Shown here piece by piece: positions 28,123 through 37,192 of a DNA stretch of 64,000 nt. The DNA lies in contig NZ_LR778301.1 of assembly GCF_902813185.1 (NCBI RefSeq), positions 2,604,001-2,668,000 on the forward strand. Direction: 5' to 3'. A program made the position numbers and the translations under genes. The stretch comes from Denitratisoma oestradiolicum. Lineage in GTDB: Bacteria; Pseudomonadota; Gammaproteobacteria; Burkholderiales; Rhodocyclaceae. Position 1 is the stretch's first letter, and every line of letters starts with the position of its first letter. The notes beneath the pieces were generated by a model, which saw only the letters and a list, made by a program, of their open reading frames with translations, was not told the origin of the DNA and ran no database searches.

Positions 28123-30015
28123 TCAACCGGCCAGGGCACTGCGGATCTGCTCCAGGGCGGACTGGTCCTCGATGGTGGTGAGATCCCCGGGATCCCGCCC
28201 CTCGGCCAGGGCCTGAAGGGAGCGGCGCAGCAGCTTGCCGGAGCGTGTCTTGGGCAACAGGTTGACGAAATACACCCGGCTGGGCCGGGCAATAGCGCCC
28301 AGGCTCTCGTCCACGGCCTTCATCACCTCTTTTTCCAGGGCTGTCCGATTCTCGGCACTGGCCACCCGGGAGGCGTCCTTGACCACGGCGAAGGCCACCG
28401 GCATCTGCCCCTTGACCGCGTCCTGCACCCCCACCACAGCCACTTCGGCGATGGCCGGATGGCCCTGCACCGCCTCCTCGATCTCCCGGGTGCCCAGACG
28501 GTGCCCCGCCACGTTGATCACGTCGTCAGTGCGGCCGAGGATGAAATGGTAGCCCTGCTCGTCCCGGATACCCCAGTCGAAGGAGGAATAGACCTGGGGC
28601 TCCTTGAACAGGCTGAAGTAGGTCTTGACGAAGCGGTCGTCGTCGCCCCAGACCGTGGATAGACAGCCCGGCGGCAGGGGCGGCACCACGGCGACAATGC
28701 CTTTTTCGTTGGCATCGCATTCCGAACCGTCCTCCCGAAATATCTTCAGGTTGTAGCCGAAGACCGGGAAGGCAGGCGTGCCGAAGCGGATCGGCGTGTC
28801 CTCCACGCCCCGCACCGTGGACAGCATGGGCCAACCGGTCTCGGTCTGCCAGTAGTTGTCGATCACCGGCTTGTTCAGTTCTCCCATGATCCACTGATGG
28901 GTCGGTTGGTCCAGGGGCTCCCCGGCCAGGAACAGGTGTTTCAGGGAAGACAGGTCGTACTGGTGCAGATAGGCTGGGTCCTGCTTTTTCAGCACCCGTA
29001 CCGCCGTGGGCGAGGAGAACATCACATTCACCTTGAAGCGCTCCACGATCTGCCACCAGATGCCGGCATCGGGCCGCAAGGGCGTGCCCTCGTACATGAT
29101 GGTGGTCATGCCGGCGATCAGGGGGCCATAGACGATGTAGGAATGACCCACCACCCAGCCGATGTCCGAGGTGGTGAACATGGTCTCCCCTGCGTTGCCG
29201 CAGTAGATGTGCTTCATGGAGGCCGCCAGGGCCACCGTGTAGCCACCGGTGTCCCGCTGCACACCCTTGGGCTTGCCGGTGGTGCCAGAGGTGTAGAGGA
29301 TGTAGGACGGCTCCGAGGATTCCAGCCATTCACAGGGCACCTGGGCATCCAGGTGCCTGGCCCGCAGACTGGCGTAATCCATGTCCCGGCCCTCCACCCG
29401 CTGCCAGTTCGGGTGCAGACCCCGGTCCACCATCAGTACCTTTTCCGGCGGGAACTGGCTCTGATCAATGGCGTCATCCAGCAGATGCTTGTAGGGCACT
29501 TCCTTGCCGTTACGCATGCCCGCCTCGGCGGAGACGATCAGTTTGGGCTTGGCATCGTCGATGCGGGTGGCCAGGGAACCGGCGGCAAAGCCACCGAACA
29601 CCACCGAATGAATGGCGCCGATGCGGGCGCAGGCCAGCATGGCGAAGGCTGCCTCGGCGATCATGGGCATGTAGATCAGTACCCGGTCACCCTTGCCAAC
29701 CCCCAGGGACTTCATGCTGGCCGCCATGCGCATCACTTCGACCTTCAGTTCGGCATAGCTGTAGGTCTTCTCCTGGTCGGTTTCCGTGGACAGGTAGACC
29801 AGGGCCGGCGCATCGGGCCGCGTGGCGGCATGGCGATCCACCGCGTTATGGCAGAGGTTGGTGCGGCCACCGACGAACCACTTGGCGAAAGGCGGGCGGG
29901 AAAAATCGCAGACCCGATCAAAGGGATGTTCCCAATCCACCAGCCGTGCCTGCTCACGCCAGAAGGCATCGGGCTGGTCGATGGATTGACGATAGAAGTC
30001 CTGGTAGCGGGGCAT
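28123..30015 (-). CDS. prpE: Propionate-CoA ligase (PrpE), acetyl-CoA synthetase family
   Basis: Activates propionate (possibly also acetate or acrylate) to its CoA ester through an acyl-adenylate. The 630-residue protein has the AMP-binding signature YTSGTTGKPKGVQRDTGG near residue 245 and the C-terminal lysine region KTRSGKLLRR that is the target of acetylation control. It lies upstream of, and on the same strand as, nothing else in the propionate pathway, but acuI 190 bases away handles acryloyl-CoA, so a shared propionyl/acryloyl-CoA role is likely. Confidence 0.9.
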   Translation of the reverse strand: MPRYQDFYRQSIDQPDAFWREQARLVDWEHPFDRVCDFSRPPFAKWFVGGRTNLCHNAVDRHAATRPDAPALVYLSTETDQEKTYSYAELKVEVMRMAASMKSLGVGKGDRVLIYMPMIAEAAFAMLACARIGAIHSVVFGGFAAGSLATRIDDAKPKLIVSAEAGMRNGKEVPYKHLLDDAIDQSQFPPEKVLMVDRGLHPNWQRVEGRDMDYASLRARHLDAQVPCEWLESSEPSYILYTSGTTGKPKGVQRDTGGYTVALAASMKHIYCGNAGETMFTTSDIGWVVGHSYIVYGPLIAGMTTIMYEGTPLRPDAGIWWQIVERFKVNVMFSSPTAVRVLKKQDPAYLHQYDLSSLKHLFLAGEPLDQPTHQWIMGELNKPVIDNYWQTETGWPMLSTVRGVEDTPIRFGTPAFPVFGYNLKIFREDGSECDANEKGIVAVVPPLPPGCLSTVWGDDDRFVKTYFSLFKEPQVYSSFDWGIRDEQGYHFILGRTDDVINVAGHRLGTREIEEAVQGHPAIAEVAVVGVQDAVKGQMPVAFAVVKDASRVASAENRTALEKEVMKAVDESLGAIARPSRVYFVNLLPKTRSGKLLRRSLQALAEGRDPGDLTTIEDQSALEQIRSALAG

Positions 30016-30069
30016 GTCTTTTCCTCCTTGTTATCGCGAAATCGCCAATTGGAACGGCAGGTCAAATGT

Positions 30070-30130
30070 TCGAGCCTAGCGAGCCGACTCCGTCACCTCC
30101 CCCTGAGAGGGGGAGGCTGGGAGGGGGTGG
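30070..30130 (-). repeat. Dispersed palindromic repeat, copy B
   Basis: On the minus strand: CCCACCCCCTCCCAG, then a hairpin (CCTCCCCC and GGGGGAGG around a short loop, 30096-30116), then GGAGTCGGCTCGCTAGGCTCG. The tail CGGCTCGCTA(C/G)GCTCG is shared with copy A at 12409-12466. It lies between prpE and acuI. Confidence 0.6.
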
Positions 30131-30207
30131 GCCTTTCTGCTGCTTTTCGAGCCGACAAGCAAAGCCCTTCATCGAAGCATCTCCTCTTTGGCCTTGGCTT
30201 GGCTGGC

Positions 30208-31197
30208 TTATGGATTGATGCGCACCACCGTGCGGCCCTTGACCCGGGCCTGGAGGAACGCCTCGAAAACATCGGGCAACTGTGAAAACTCGATGCAACG
30301 GGTCATCGCCGACAACTGGTCCGGATGCATGTCGGACGCCAGGCGGCGCCAGACTTCGGCCCGCTGGGGCATGGGGCAATTCACCGAATCCACCCCGAGC
30401 AGGCTGACGCCCCGCAGGATGAAAGGCATCACCGTGGTATTGAGGGCGGTATCGGCCGCCAGGCCGACGCTGGCCAGGGTGCCGCCGATCTGCATGGTGC
30501 TGGCCAGCCAGGCCAGCACCGGTCCGCCCAGGTTGTCCACGGCGCCGGCCCAGATGGCCTTGTCCAGGGGTTTGATGCGGCCCAGATCCAGGCTGGAGCG
30601 AAGCATCACCTCGGCGGCACCCAGGCCCTTGAGATATTCAGTCTCCTCCGCCTTGCCGGTCAGGGCCACCACCCGATATCCCAGCTTGGCCAGAATGGCG
30701 ATGGCCACGCTGCCCACGCCGCCGGTGGCGCCGGTCACCAGCACCGGACCACTGGCCGGCGTCAGTCCGTTGGCCTCCATGCGCACCACCGCCAGGGCAG
30801 CGGTGAAGCCCGCCGTGCCATAGGCCATGGCATCGAACAGGCTCAGGCCCGCCGGCAATTTCACCACCCAGTCCGCCGGCACCCGGGCCCGCTCCGCATA
30901 ACCGCCGTGATGGGCCACGCCCAGATCGTAGCTGGTGCACAACACCTCGTCGCCCACCCGGAAGCGCCCATCGCTGCTGTCCGTCACCGTGCCGGAGAGG
31001 TCGATGCCGCCCACGCAGGGAAAGCGGCGAATGATCTTCCCCGCCCCGGTGGCCGAAAGGGCGTCCTTGTAGTTCACGTCGGAATAGGCAACACGGATGC
31101 TCACCTCGCCGGGGTCCAGTTGTGCGTCATCCATCTGAACGAAACGGCTCAGCACCTTGCCGTCGTCCTGGCTACTGAGAAAAGCCTGGAAAGTCAT
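30208..31197 (-). CDS. acuI: Acrylyl-CoA reductase AcuI / YhdH-type oxidoreductase
   Basis: A 329-residue medium-chain dehydrogenase of the YhdH/AcuI group, which reduces acryloyl-CoA to propionyl-CoA with NADPH. Seen: SDVNYKDALSATGAG and GGIDLSGTV in the catalytic domain, and the Rossmann motif VTGATGGVGSVAIAILAKLG near residues 150-170. It is non-zinc. The ATG at 31197 (MTFQAFLSS) is preferred over an extension to 31230. The next gene on the same strand is prpE, whose product is propionyl-CoA. Confidence 0.88.
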   Translation of the reverse strand: MTFQAFLSSQDDGKVLSRFVQMDDAQLDPGEVSIRVAYSDVNYKDALSATGAGKIIRRFPCVGGIDLSGTVTDSSDGRFRVGDEVLCTSYDLGVAHHGGYAERARVPADWVVKLPAGLSLFDAMAYGTAGFTAALAVVRMEANGLTPASGPVLVTGATGGVGSVAIAILAKLGYRVVALTGKAEETEYLKGLGAAEVMLRSSLDLGRIKPLDKAIWAGAVDNLGGPVLAWLASTMQIGGTLASVGLAADTALNTTVMPFILRGVSLLGVDSVNCPMPQRAEVWRRLASDMHPDQLSAMTRCIEFSQLPDVFEAFLQARVKGRTVVRINP

Positions 31198-31332
31198 GGT
31201 ATGTCCTTTATTCCTGCGGATTATTAGCATGGGCAGCTTAGAGAATCCTTACAGAGGCGCTGTCCGGGACGCAAGGATAACCCCACGATCGCGCTACCAT
31301 TTCATCCTCCTGTTCTCCCGCTCCCCTGCACC

Positions 31333-31854
31333 ATGCCCTCCGAGGAAACCCATCTCAGACTTTTTCGCGGCGACATCACAACCCTGGCCGTCGATGCCAT
31401 TGTCAATGCCGCCAACGAGAGTCTGCTCGGCGGCGGGGGCGTCGATGGCGCCATCCATTGCGCCGCCGGCCCCGAATTACTGGACCATTGCCGCGACCTG
31501 GGCGGTTGCCCCACGGGCCAGGCCCGGCTGACCCCAGGCTTCCGGCTGCCGGCCCGCTACATCATCCATACCGTGGGGCCGGTCTGGCGGGGCGGCGATC
31601 AGGGCGAGGCGGAACTGCTGGCCAGCTGCTATCGATCCAGTTTCGCTCTGGCCCGTGCCCACGGGCTGTGCCGGCTGGCCTTTCCCGCCATTTCCTGCGG
31701 TGTCTATGGCTATCCCTGGAAGGAAGCCGCCGCCATCGCCGTGGCGGAATGCCGTCAGGCCCTGGCAGCCGATCCAGCCCTGGAGGAAGTGCTGCTGGTG
31801 GCCTATTCCGGGGAGCTGGCCGGGATTTATCACCGCGCACTCACAAGCATGTGA
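31333..31854 (+). CDS. Macro-domain protein (ADP-ribose hydrolase type)
   Basis: A 173-residue single macro domain of the YmdB/MacroD class. The ADP-ribose loop [20 protein letters not shown] occurs at residues 20-39, and the second loop [13 protein letters not shown] near 120-132. Family members remove ADP-ribose from proteins or hydrolyse O-acetyl-ADP-ribose. No ADP-ribosyltransferase partner lies nearby. It is divergent from acuI. Confidence 0.9.
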   Translation: MPSEETHLRLFRGDITTLAVDAIVNAANESLLGGGGVDGAIHCAAGPELLDHCRDLGGCPTGQARLTPGFRLPARYIIHTVGPVWRGGDQGEAELLASCYRSSFALARAHGLCRLAFPAISCGVYGYPWKEAAAIAVAECRQALAADPALEEVLLVAYSGELAGIYHRALTSM

Positions 31855-31920
31855 AAACAACGCCATAGCCACAACCTGCGGCGCAGCTATACTTGCCCGT
31901 CCATCCAGAGGAGGAAATCC

Positions 31921-33192
31921 ATGAAGTTCGAGACCCTGGCCGTCCATGCCGGCTATAGCCCCGATCCCACCACCAAGGCCGTCGCGGTCCCCATCTACCA
32001 GACCACGTCCTACGCCTTCGACAACACTCAGCATGGCGCCGACCTGTTCGACCTCAAGGTGGCCGGCAACATCTACACCCGGATCATGAACCCGACCCAG
32101 GACGTGCTGGAAAAGCGTGTGGCCGCCCTGGAAGGCGGCATCGCCGGCCTGGCCCTGGCCTCCGGTCAGGCCGCCATCACCTATGCCATCCAGACCATCG
32201 CCGAGGCCGGCGACAACATCATCTCCGCCGCCACCCTCTACGGCGGCACCTACAACCTGTTCGCCCACACCCTGCCCCAGTTCGGCATCCAGGTGCGTTT
32301 CGCCGACTATCGGCAGCCCGAGACCTTCGAAGCCCTGATCGACGGCAAGACCAAGGCCATCTACTGCGAGTCCATCGGCAATCCCCTGGGCAACATCACC
32401 GACTTCGAGCGCCTGGCCGCCATTGCCCACAAGCACGGCATCCCCCTGATCGTGGACAACACGGTGCCCTCCCCCTATCTGTGCCGCCCCATTGAATGGG
32501 GCGCCGACATCGTGGTGCACTCCCTGACCAAGTACATGGGCGGCCACGGCAACAGCATCGGCGGCATCATCATCGATAGCGGCAAGTTCCCCTGGGCCGA
32601 GCACAAGGAGCGCTTCCGCCGCCTCAACGAACCCGACGTTTCCTACCATGGCGTGGTCTATACTGAAGCCCTGGGCCCCGCCGCCTTCATCGGCCGGGCA
32701 CGGGTTGTGCCCCTGCGCAACATGGGTGCCGCCATCAGCCCCTTCAACGCCTTCCTGCTGCTCCAGGGCATCGAGACCCTGGCCTTGCGCATGGATCGCA
32801 TCTGCGAAAACACCCTGGCGGTGGCCGAATATCTACAGGGCCATGCCAAGGTGAGTTGGGTCAATTACGCTGGTCTGTCCGACCACAAGGACCACGGCCT
32901 GGTGCAGAAATACCTGGGGGGTCGCGCCTCGGGCATCCTGACCTTCGGCGTCCAGGGCGGCAGCGTCGGCGGCGCCCGCTTCCAGGATGCCCTGAAGGTG
33001 ATCACCCGCCTGGTGAATATCGGCGATGCCAAGTCCCTGGCCTGCCATCCGGCTTCCACCACCCACCGCCAACTCTCGGCGGAGGAAATGGAAAAGGCCG
33101 GCGTCTCCGAGGACATGGTGCGTCTGTCCATCGGCATCGAGCACATCGACGACCTCAAGGCCGATCTGGAGCAGGCCCTGGCTGAAGTCTGA
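31921..33192 (+). CDS. metY: O-acetylhomoserine sulfhydrylase (MetY)
   Basis: PLP enzyme of the Cys/Met metabolism family that makes homocysteine from O-acetylhomoserine and sulfide. PLP lysine K204 lies in HSLTKYMGGHGNSIGG; the 423-residue length is normal. The ribosome site GAGGAGG is strong. A good terminator follows. Confidence 0.95.
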   Translation: MKFETLAVHAGYSPDPTTKAVAVPIYQTTSYAFDNTQHGADLFDLKVAGNIYTRIMNPTQDVLEKRVAALEGGIAGLALASGQAAITYAIQTIAEAGDNIISAATLYGGTYNLFAHTLPQFGIQVRFADYRQPETFEALIDGKTKAIYCESIGNPLGNITDFERLAAIAHKHGIPLIVDNTVPSPYLCRPIEWGADIVVHSLTKYMGGHGNSIGGIIIDSGKFPWAEHKERFRRLNEPDVSYHGVVYTEALGPAAFIGRARVVPLRNMGAAISPFNAFLLLQGIETLALRMDRICENTLAVAEYLQGHAKVSWVNYAGLSDHKDHGLVQKYLGGRASGILTFGVQGGSVGGARFQDALKVITRLVNIGDAKSLACHPASTTHRQLSAEEMEKAGVSEDMVRLSIGIEHIDDLKADLEQALAEV

Positions 33193-33210
33193 CGACAGGC
33201 CCCCAAAGCA

Positions 33211-33245
33211 AAGGCCGCCGGAGTTCCCTCCGGCGGCCTTTTTTA
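33211..33245 (+). terminator. Terminator of metY
   Basis: Stem AAGGCCGCCGGAG with CTCCGGCGGCCTT around a short loop, followed by TTTTT, 18 bases after the metY stop. The A-rich left flank makes it usable for the convergent RHH gene too. Confidence 0.9.
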
Positions 33246-33264
33246 TGCGTCGTGCAGGAACTGC

Positions 33265-33447
33265 CTACTTGGGGGCCTTCAGCCAGTCCGGCAGCTTGCG
33301 TTCTCCGGCATTCTCGAAAATGTACTGGCGCATCAGCTTGCGCACCACTTGGGACGGCGTGATGTCATGTTCAGCGCAAATTTCCTCGAACAGTTTTTTC
33401 TTGCGGGGATCGACCAGAATGGTCAGTCGTGCAGTCTTGCTTTCCAT
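33265..33447 (-). CDS. Ribbon-helix-helix (CopG-like) protein
   Basis: A 60-residue protein. The N-terminal beta strand TARLTILVD and the following helices (PRKKKLFEEICAEHDITPSQVV) have the ribbon-helix-helix pattern of small DNA-binding proteins. There is no toxin gene beside it, so it is probably an orphan regulator. It converges on metY and is divergent from the small-RNA candidate. Confidence 0.75.
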   Translation of the reverse strand: MESKTARLTILVDPRKKKLFEEICAEHDITPSQVVRKLMRQYIFENAGERKLPDWLKAPK

Positions 33448-33483
33448 GATGGGGCCAGGGCTGATATGTTAATAAGATTGTAA

Positions 33484-33573
33484 TTGCATTTTTCTCTAGG
33501 GTAAATAGAATTATCACCATAGTTCAACCAACTATGCTTTGCAGCCCTGCGTGACCCGCCGGGCTGTTTTTTT
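33484..33573 (+). ncRNA. Candidate small RNA with promoter and terminator
   Basis: A promoter-like TTGCAT (33484-33489), 16-base spacer and TAGAAT (33506-33511) are followed at the expected start point by a perfect hairpin CATAGTT-CAACC-AACTATG (33518-33536). A terminator comes next: CAGCCC/GGGCTG (33542-33566) followed by seven T. No open frame fits between them and no plus-strand gene ends here that needs a terminator. The transcript would be about 56 bases. The segment is AT-rich compared with its neighbours. Inference only. Confidence 0.4.
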
Positions 33574-33598
33574 GCCCGGACTCCTCCATGACTGAAGA

Positions 33599-34474
33599 TC
33601 AGCCCAGCAATTCCGCCAGTCGATCCACTTCGTCATAGTGGGCGGTAGCCGGCACCAGGATCACCTCGTCAGCGCCAGCAGCCCGCAGGTTCTCGACACC
33701 TTGCTGAACTGCGGCAGGGTTATGGCACACCATGGAGTCTGCGTATTGCCGGGCAATACCCTCACCAGCGATCTTCATATAGTCGTAGGCATAGCCCTGT
33801 AAGGCGGCCTTGGCATCGGGGGCCAGGGAATACCAGAAGCTGCCGATCAAATAAGGTTTGTCGGTGCGGCCTGCCGCCTGCCAGGCCGCCTTGGCCGCGG
33901 TAAATATCTGCTCGCTGCCTTCCCGATCACCCGCCATGGAAGCACCATAGATTCCATCAGCCCATTTCGCGGCCCGGGCCAGGGCCTTCGGGCCCATGGC
34001 CCCCGCGTAAATAGGAATCCGGTCGCCCTGGGGTGAGCGGGGGCCCATTTCGTCGCAGCCCTCGAACAGGGACTCGCCCCGCCAGACCTGGCGCATCTGG
34101 GCCACCTGCTGGTCCAGTCGCTCATGGCGGCGTTCGAAGGAAGCGCCCACCGCCCGGTAATCCTTCTCCCGACCACCGACCCCCACCGTCACCCCCACCC
34201 GGCCGGCGGAAATCACGTCCAGGGTGGCAATTTCCTTGGCCGAAAGCACCGCCGAATGCATCGGCAGCACATACAGGGCCGGAATGATCCGCACCCGTTC
34301 GGTCACGGCGGCACAGGCGGCCAGGATCGTGCGCATCTCATAGGTATGGCCGGTGATGCGCTCACCGCATGACAGGCTGTCGAAAGGCCCCTGGTCGATC
34401 TTCCGCGCCCAGGTCAGGATGCGTTCGCGGTCGTAGTCGCGAACCATGTAGGGCATGCAAACACCGATTTTCAT
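33599..34474 (-). CDS. LLM-class flavin/F420-dependent oxidoreductase
   Basis: A 291-residue protein of the bacterial luciferase-like monooxygenase superfamily. The N-terminal strand MKIGVCMPYMVRDYDRERIL and the segment VGVTVGVGGREKDYRAVG fit the coenzyme F420 or FMN-binding barrel. The ATG at 34474 has GGGAGA before it; the frame opens further to 34525 without a site. It shares an upstream region with the divergent TonB-dependent receptor at 34701, so the two may be co-regulated. Substrate unknown. Confidence 0.82.
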   Translation of the reverse strand: MKIGVCMPYMVRDYDRERILTWARKIDQGPFDSLSCGERITGHTYEMRTILAACAAVTERVRIIPALYVLPMHSAVLSAKEIATLDVISAGRVGVTVGVGGREKDYRAVGASFERRHERLDQQVAQMRQVWRGESLFEGCDEMGPRSPQGDRIPIYAGAMGPKALARAAKWADGIYGASMAGDREGSEQIFTAAKAAWQAAGRTDKPYLIGSFWYSLAPDAKAALQGYAYDYMKIAGEGIARQYADSMVCHNPAAVQQGVENLRAAGADEVILVPATAHYDEVDRLAELLG

Positions 34475-34635
34475 TTTCTCTCCCTGAGAAAGCAGACGTT
34501 TGGGGGCATTACGGTTCTCGTACACCCAGCCGAACCAGCAGCGGCAGGTGGGGCATTGTATCCATCGTGGCGCCTAAGTTTTGCCCGGCCTATTGACTCC
34601 CGCCATCGGACATGGATATAGTTTGTCGAGCATTT

Positions 34636-34656
34636 GATTCAATTGAAGGATTCAAT
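34636..34656. promoter_or_regulatory. Repeated GATTCAAT motif in the divergent promoter region
   Basis: GATTCAAT occurs at 34636-34643 and again at 34649-34656, and the first copy forms part of the perfect palindrome TTCAATTGAA (34638-34647). It lies between the divergent LLM and TonB-receptor genes and could bind a regulator such as the TetR protein at 44877. Short, so weak. Confidence 0.3.
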
Positions 34657-34700
34657 AATACGATCCACATAATTCCATATTCGACCGGAGGGGTAGGTAC

Positions 34701-37097
34701 ATGAAGCAACACACAACAGCGGTTTCCACTGTCCGAATGATTCCGCTGCTAATCGCAGCAGCTTATGGACCTGGCGCCATAGGTGCGGATGCGAAACTGG
34801 AGGAAGTGATAGTCACCGCCCAGAAGCGAGCGGAAAAACTTCAGGACGTGCCCATCTCCATTACCGCCATCAGCGGCGCCCAGCTGGAGAATCGGGGCAT
34901 CGAAGGCGGCGCCGCCCTCACCGGTCTGGCCCCCAATCTCCAGGTCAACAAATCTCCCGGCAACAGCATGATTTCCCAGATTTCCATCCGCGGCAGCGTG
35001 GTGGGCCAGCCGGCCATCTACATGGAACCGGCGGTGGGCATGTACGTGGACGGGGTCTATATCGCCAAGTCCCAGGGCAGCCTGTTCGAAATGCTCGATC
35101 TGGAGCGAGTCGAGGTCCTGCGCGGGCCCCAGGGCACTCTCTTCGGCCGCAACACCATGGCCGGCGCCATCAGCTTCGTCACCCGCAAGCCTTCCGGCCA
35201 GTGGAGCGGTGCCGCATCCCTCGATATCGGCAACTTTGGCCGCCATGTGGAACGGGTTTCCCTCGACCTGCCAAAGATGGGTATCACCAGCATCAACCTG
35301 GGCTTCCGCAATGAGTATGCCAAGGGCTGGATGAAGAACGACACCGGCAAGGCCGAAGGCAGTACCGATCGCCAGGCCTGGCGCCTGGCTGCGAATTTCG
35401 ACATCAGCCGCGACCTGAAAGTGGATTACAAGTACGACCACACCGAAGCGGATGAAGGCCAATATCCCACCACGATGTATTCCCTTCGGGGCAGCGGCAG
35501 CCCCGGCCTGCCCGGCGTTACCACCCTGTTGGCCTACGGTCAGCGCTTCGCCAGTTTCCCGGTCCCGGCCCTGGCCGCCATGGGTAACCGCATCATCGGC
35601 TACGCCAACACCATGGCCGGCTATATCCCCGGAAACGAGCGGCCCAGTTCAGTATCCACCGATCCGAACAGCAGCAACTACCAGCGGCTCCAGGTGGATG
35701 GTCATGCCCTCACTGCTGCCTATGAGCTGAACGCGACCAACACCCTCAAGTACATCGGGTCTTTCCGCAAGATGTATCTGGCCGATCGCCTCGATCTGGA
35801 CGGTACACCAGCCAATCTGATCATGACCGGCCGGGAGACCAACGTTCGCTCCTTCTCCCACGAGTTCCAGTGGATCGGCAACACCGACCGCCTCAACTAC
35901 GTGGCCGGCTTCTACCTGTTCAAGGAAGATGGCAACACCATCGGCGGTCAGCACATCGACATCACCCCGCCCCCGGCCAACAACAAGTTCGTCGCCTACC
36001 GCACCACCTCCGATGCCAAGGCCCTCTACGGCCAGCTCGACTACCGGGCCACCGATGCCCTGACCCTGAGCGCCGGTCTGCGCCGCACCACCGAGGAAAA
36101 GACCAACGACGCCAACCAGTGGGCGACCGTGGGCTATCGTGGTCCCTTCCTGTCCTCGATCCTGCCGGTGGCCCCTGGCGCAACTGCGATCCAGCCCTGG
36201 GTCCATGCCGCCGCATCCTTCAGCGCCACCACGCCCTCCTTCTCCGCCGCCTACAAGATCAACGAGGGTCTGAATGTCTATGCCCGCATGGCCAAGGGAT
36301 TCAAGAGCGGCGGTTTCTCCGGCGAGGTGCCCGACCTGACGGGGGTCACAACTCCCTTCAATCCGGAGAAGTCCACCACCTTCGAAGTCGGGGTGAAATC
36401 CTCCTTCGCCGATGGCAAAGCCCAGGTTAACGCGTCCCTGTTCCAGAACAAGATCACCGACATGCACACCACCCGGCTGCTGCCAGGCACCACCAGTTCC
36501 GTGGTCTCCAATGCCGGCAAGGCGACGATGGAAGGACTGGAACTGGAAGGCGTATTCCTACCCGCCGATGGTTGGAAGATCCAGGGCAGCTATGGCTACC
36601 TGAAGGCCAAGACCGAGGAGTTCATGGACTACCCCTACAACGCCACCACAGCGGCCCTGGCGGGAGTGAGCGCCACGACCCTGATCAATACGGCCGGCAA
36701 CCGGGTGATGCCCTACGCGCCCAAGCACACCTTCAACATGAGTGTGGATGGGCGTCTGACCAAGACTGCCTGGGGCACCCTGCGGGGCATCGTGGACTAC
36801 ACCTACACGGCCGCCTTCTACGCCTATTCCAGCAACATTTCCTATACTGTTGCCAATGCGGGACAGAGTGGCACTTTGGCAGATATCAACAAGATGCCGG
36901 CCCTGGGACTGGTCAACGCCAGGCTGATGTTGACCAATATCCCCCTGGGCGGGCCGGGTCAGGCTGATGCGTCGATCTGGGTCAAGAATCTGACTGATGA
37001 GAAGAAGATCGTCAATCTCATCGACTTCAGCTTCTTCCAGAATGCCGCCTGGACGCCGCCCCGCACCTACGGCGTGTCCTTGAGCTACAAGTGGTAA
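34701..37097 (+). CDS. TonB-dependent outer-membrane receptor
   Basis: A 798-residue receptor with signal peptide (about 1-28), TonB-box-like EEVIVTAQKRAEKLQDVP near 33-50, plug domain with VEVLRGPQGTLFGRNTMAGA near 135-154, and a 22-strand-type barrel ending in YGVSLSYKW. It belongs to the broad iron/organic-substrate group common in degraders of hydrophobic compounds. Ribosome site GGAGGGG. It starts a same-strand run with two sulfatases and two DUF1214 proteins, so it probably imports their substrate or product. Confidence 0.93.
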   Translation: MKQHTTAVSTVRMIPLLIAAAYGPGAIGADAKLEEVIVTAQKRAEKLQDVPISITAISGAQLENRGIEGGAALTGLAPNLQVNKSPGNSMISQISIRGSVVGQPAIYMEPAVGMYVDGVYIAKSQGSLFEMLDLERVEVLRGPQGTLFGRNTMAGAISFVTRKPSGQWSGAASLDIGNFGRHVERVSLDLPKMGITSINLGFRNEYAKGWMKNDTGKAEGSTDRQAWRLAANFDISRDLKVDYKYDHTEADEGQYPTTMYSLRGSGSPGLPGVTTLLAYGQRFASFPVPALAAMGNRIIGYANTMAGYIPGNERPSSVSTDPNSSNYQRLQVDGHALTAAYELNATNTLKYIGSFRKMYLADRLDLDGTPANLIMTGRETNVRSFSHEFQWIGNTDRLNYVAGFYLFKEDGNTIGGQHIDITPPPANNKFVAYRTTSDAKALYGQLDYRATDALTLSAGLRRTTEEKTNDANQWATVGYRGPFLSSILPVAPGATAIQPWVHAAASFSATTPSFSAAYKINEGLNVYARMAKGFKSGGFSGEVPDLTGVTTPFNPEKSTTFEVGVKSSFADGKAQVNASLFQNKITDMHTTRLLPGTTSSVVSNAGKATMEGLELEGVFLPADGWKIQGSYGYLKAKTEEFMDYPYNATTAALAGVSATTLINTAGNRVMPYAPKHTFNMSVDGRLTKTAWGTLRGIVDYTYTAAFYAYSSNISYTVANAGQSGTLADINKMPALGLVNARLMLTNIPLGGPGQADASIWVKNLTDEKKIVNLIDFSFFQNAAWTPPRTYGVSLSYKW

Positions 37098-37132
37098 TGA
37101 ATGGCGACTAGGCGCTAGTTGCCATCCCCCTT

Positions 37133-37161
37133 GCGGAGCCGGAATCCGGCTCCGCTTTTTT
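37133..37161 (+). terminator. Terminator after the TonB-dependent receptor
   Basis: Ten-base stem GCGGAGCCGG/CCGGCTCCGC with a small loop and six T, 36 bases after the receptor stop. It may reduce read-through into the sulfatase genes, so those may also have their own promoter. A second hairpin (37103-37123) lies just before it. Confidence 0.88.
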
Positions 37162-37192
37162 GCTTCGCGATTTTCAGTTACGAGTATCCATC

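Noticed and set aside
28897..30285. 462-codon open frame on the plus strand
   Set aside because: Antisense to prpE, which is unmistakable.
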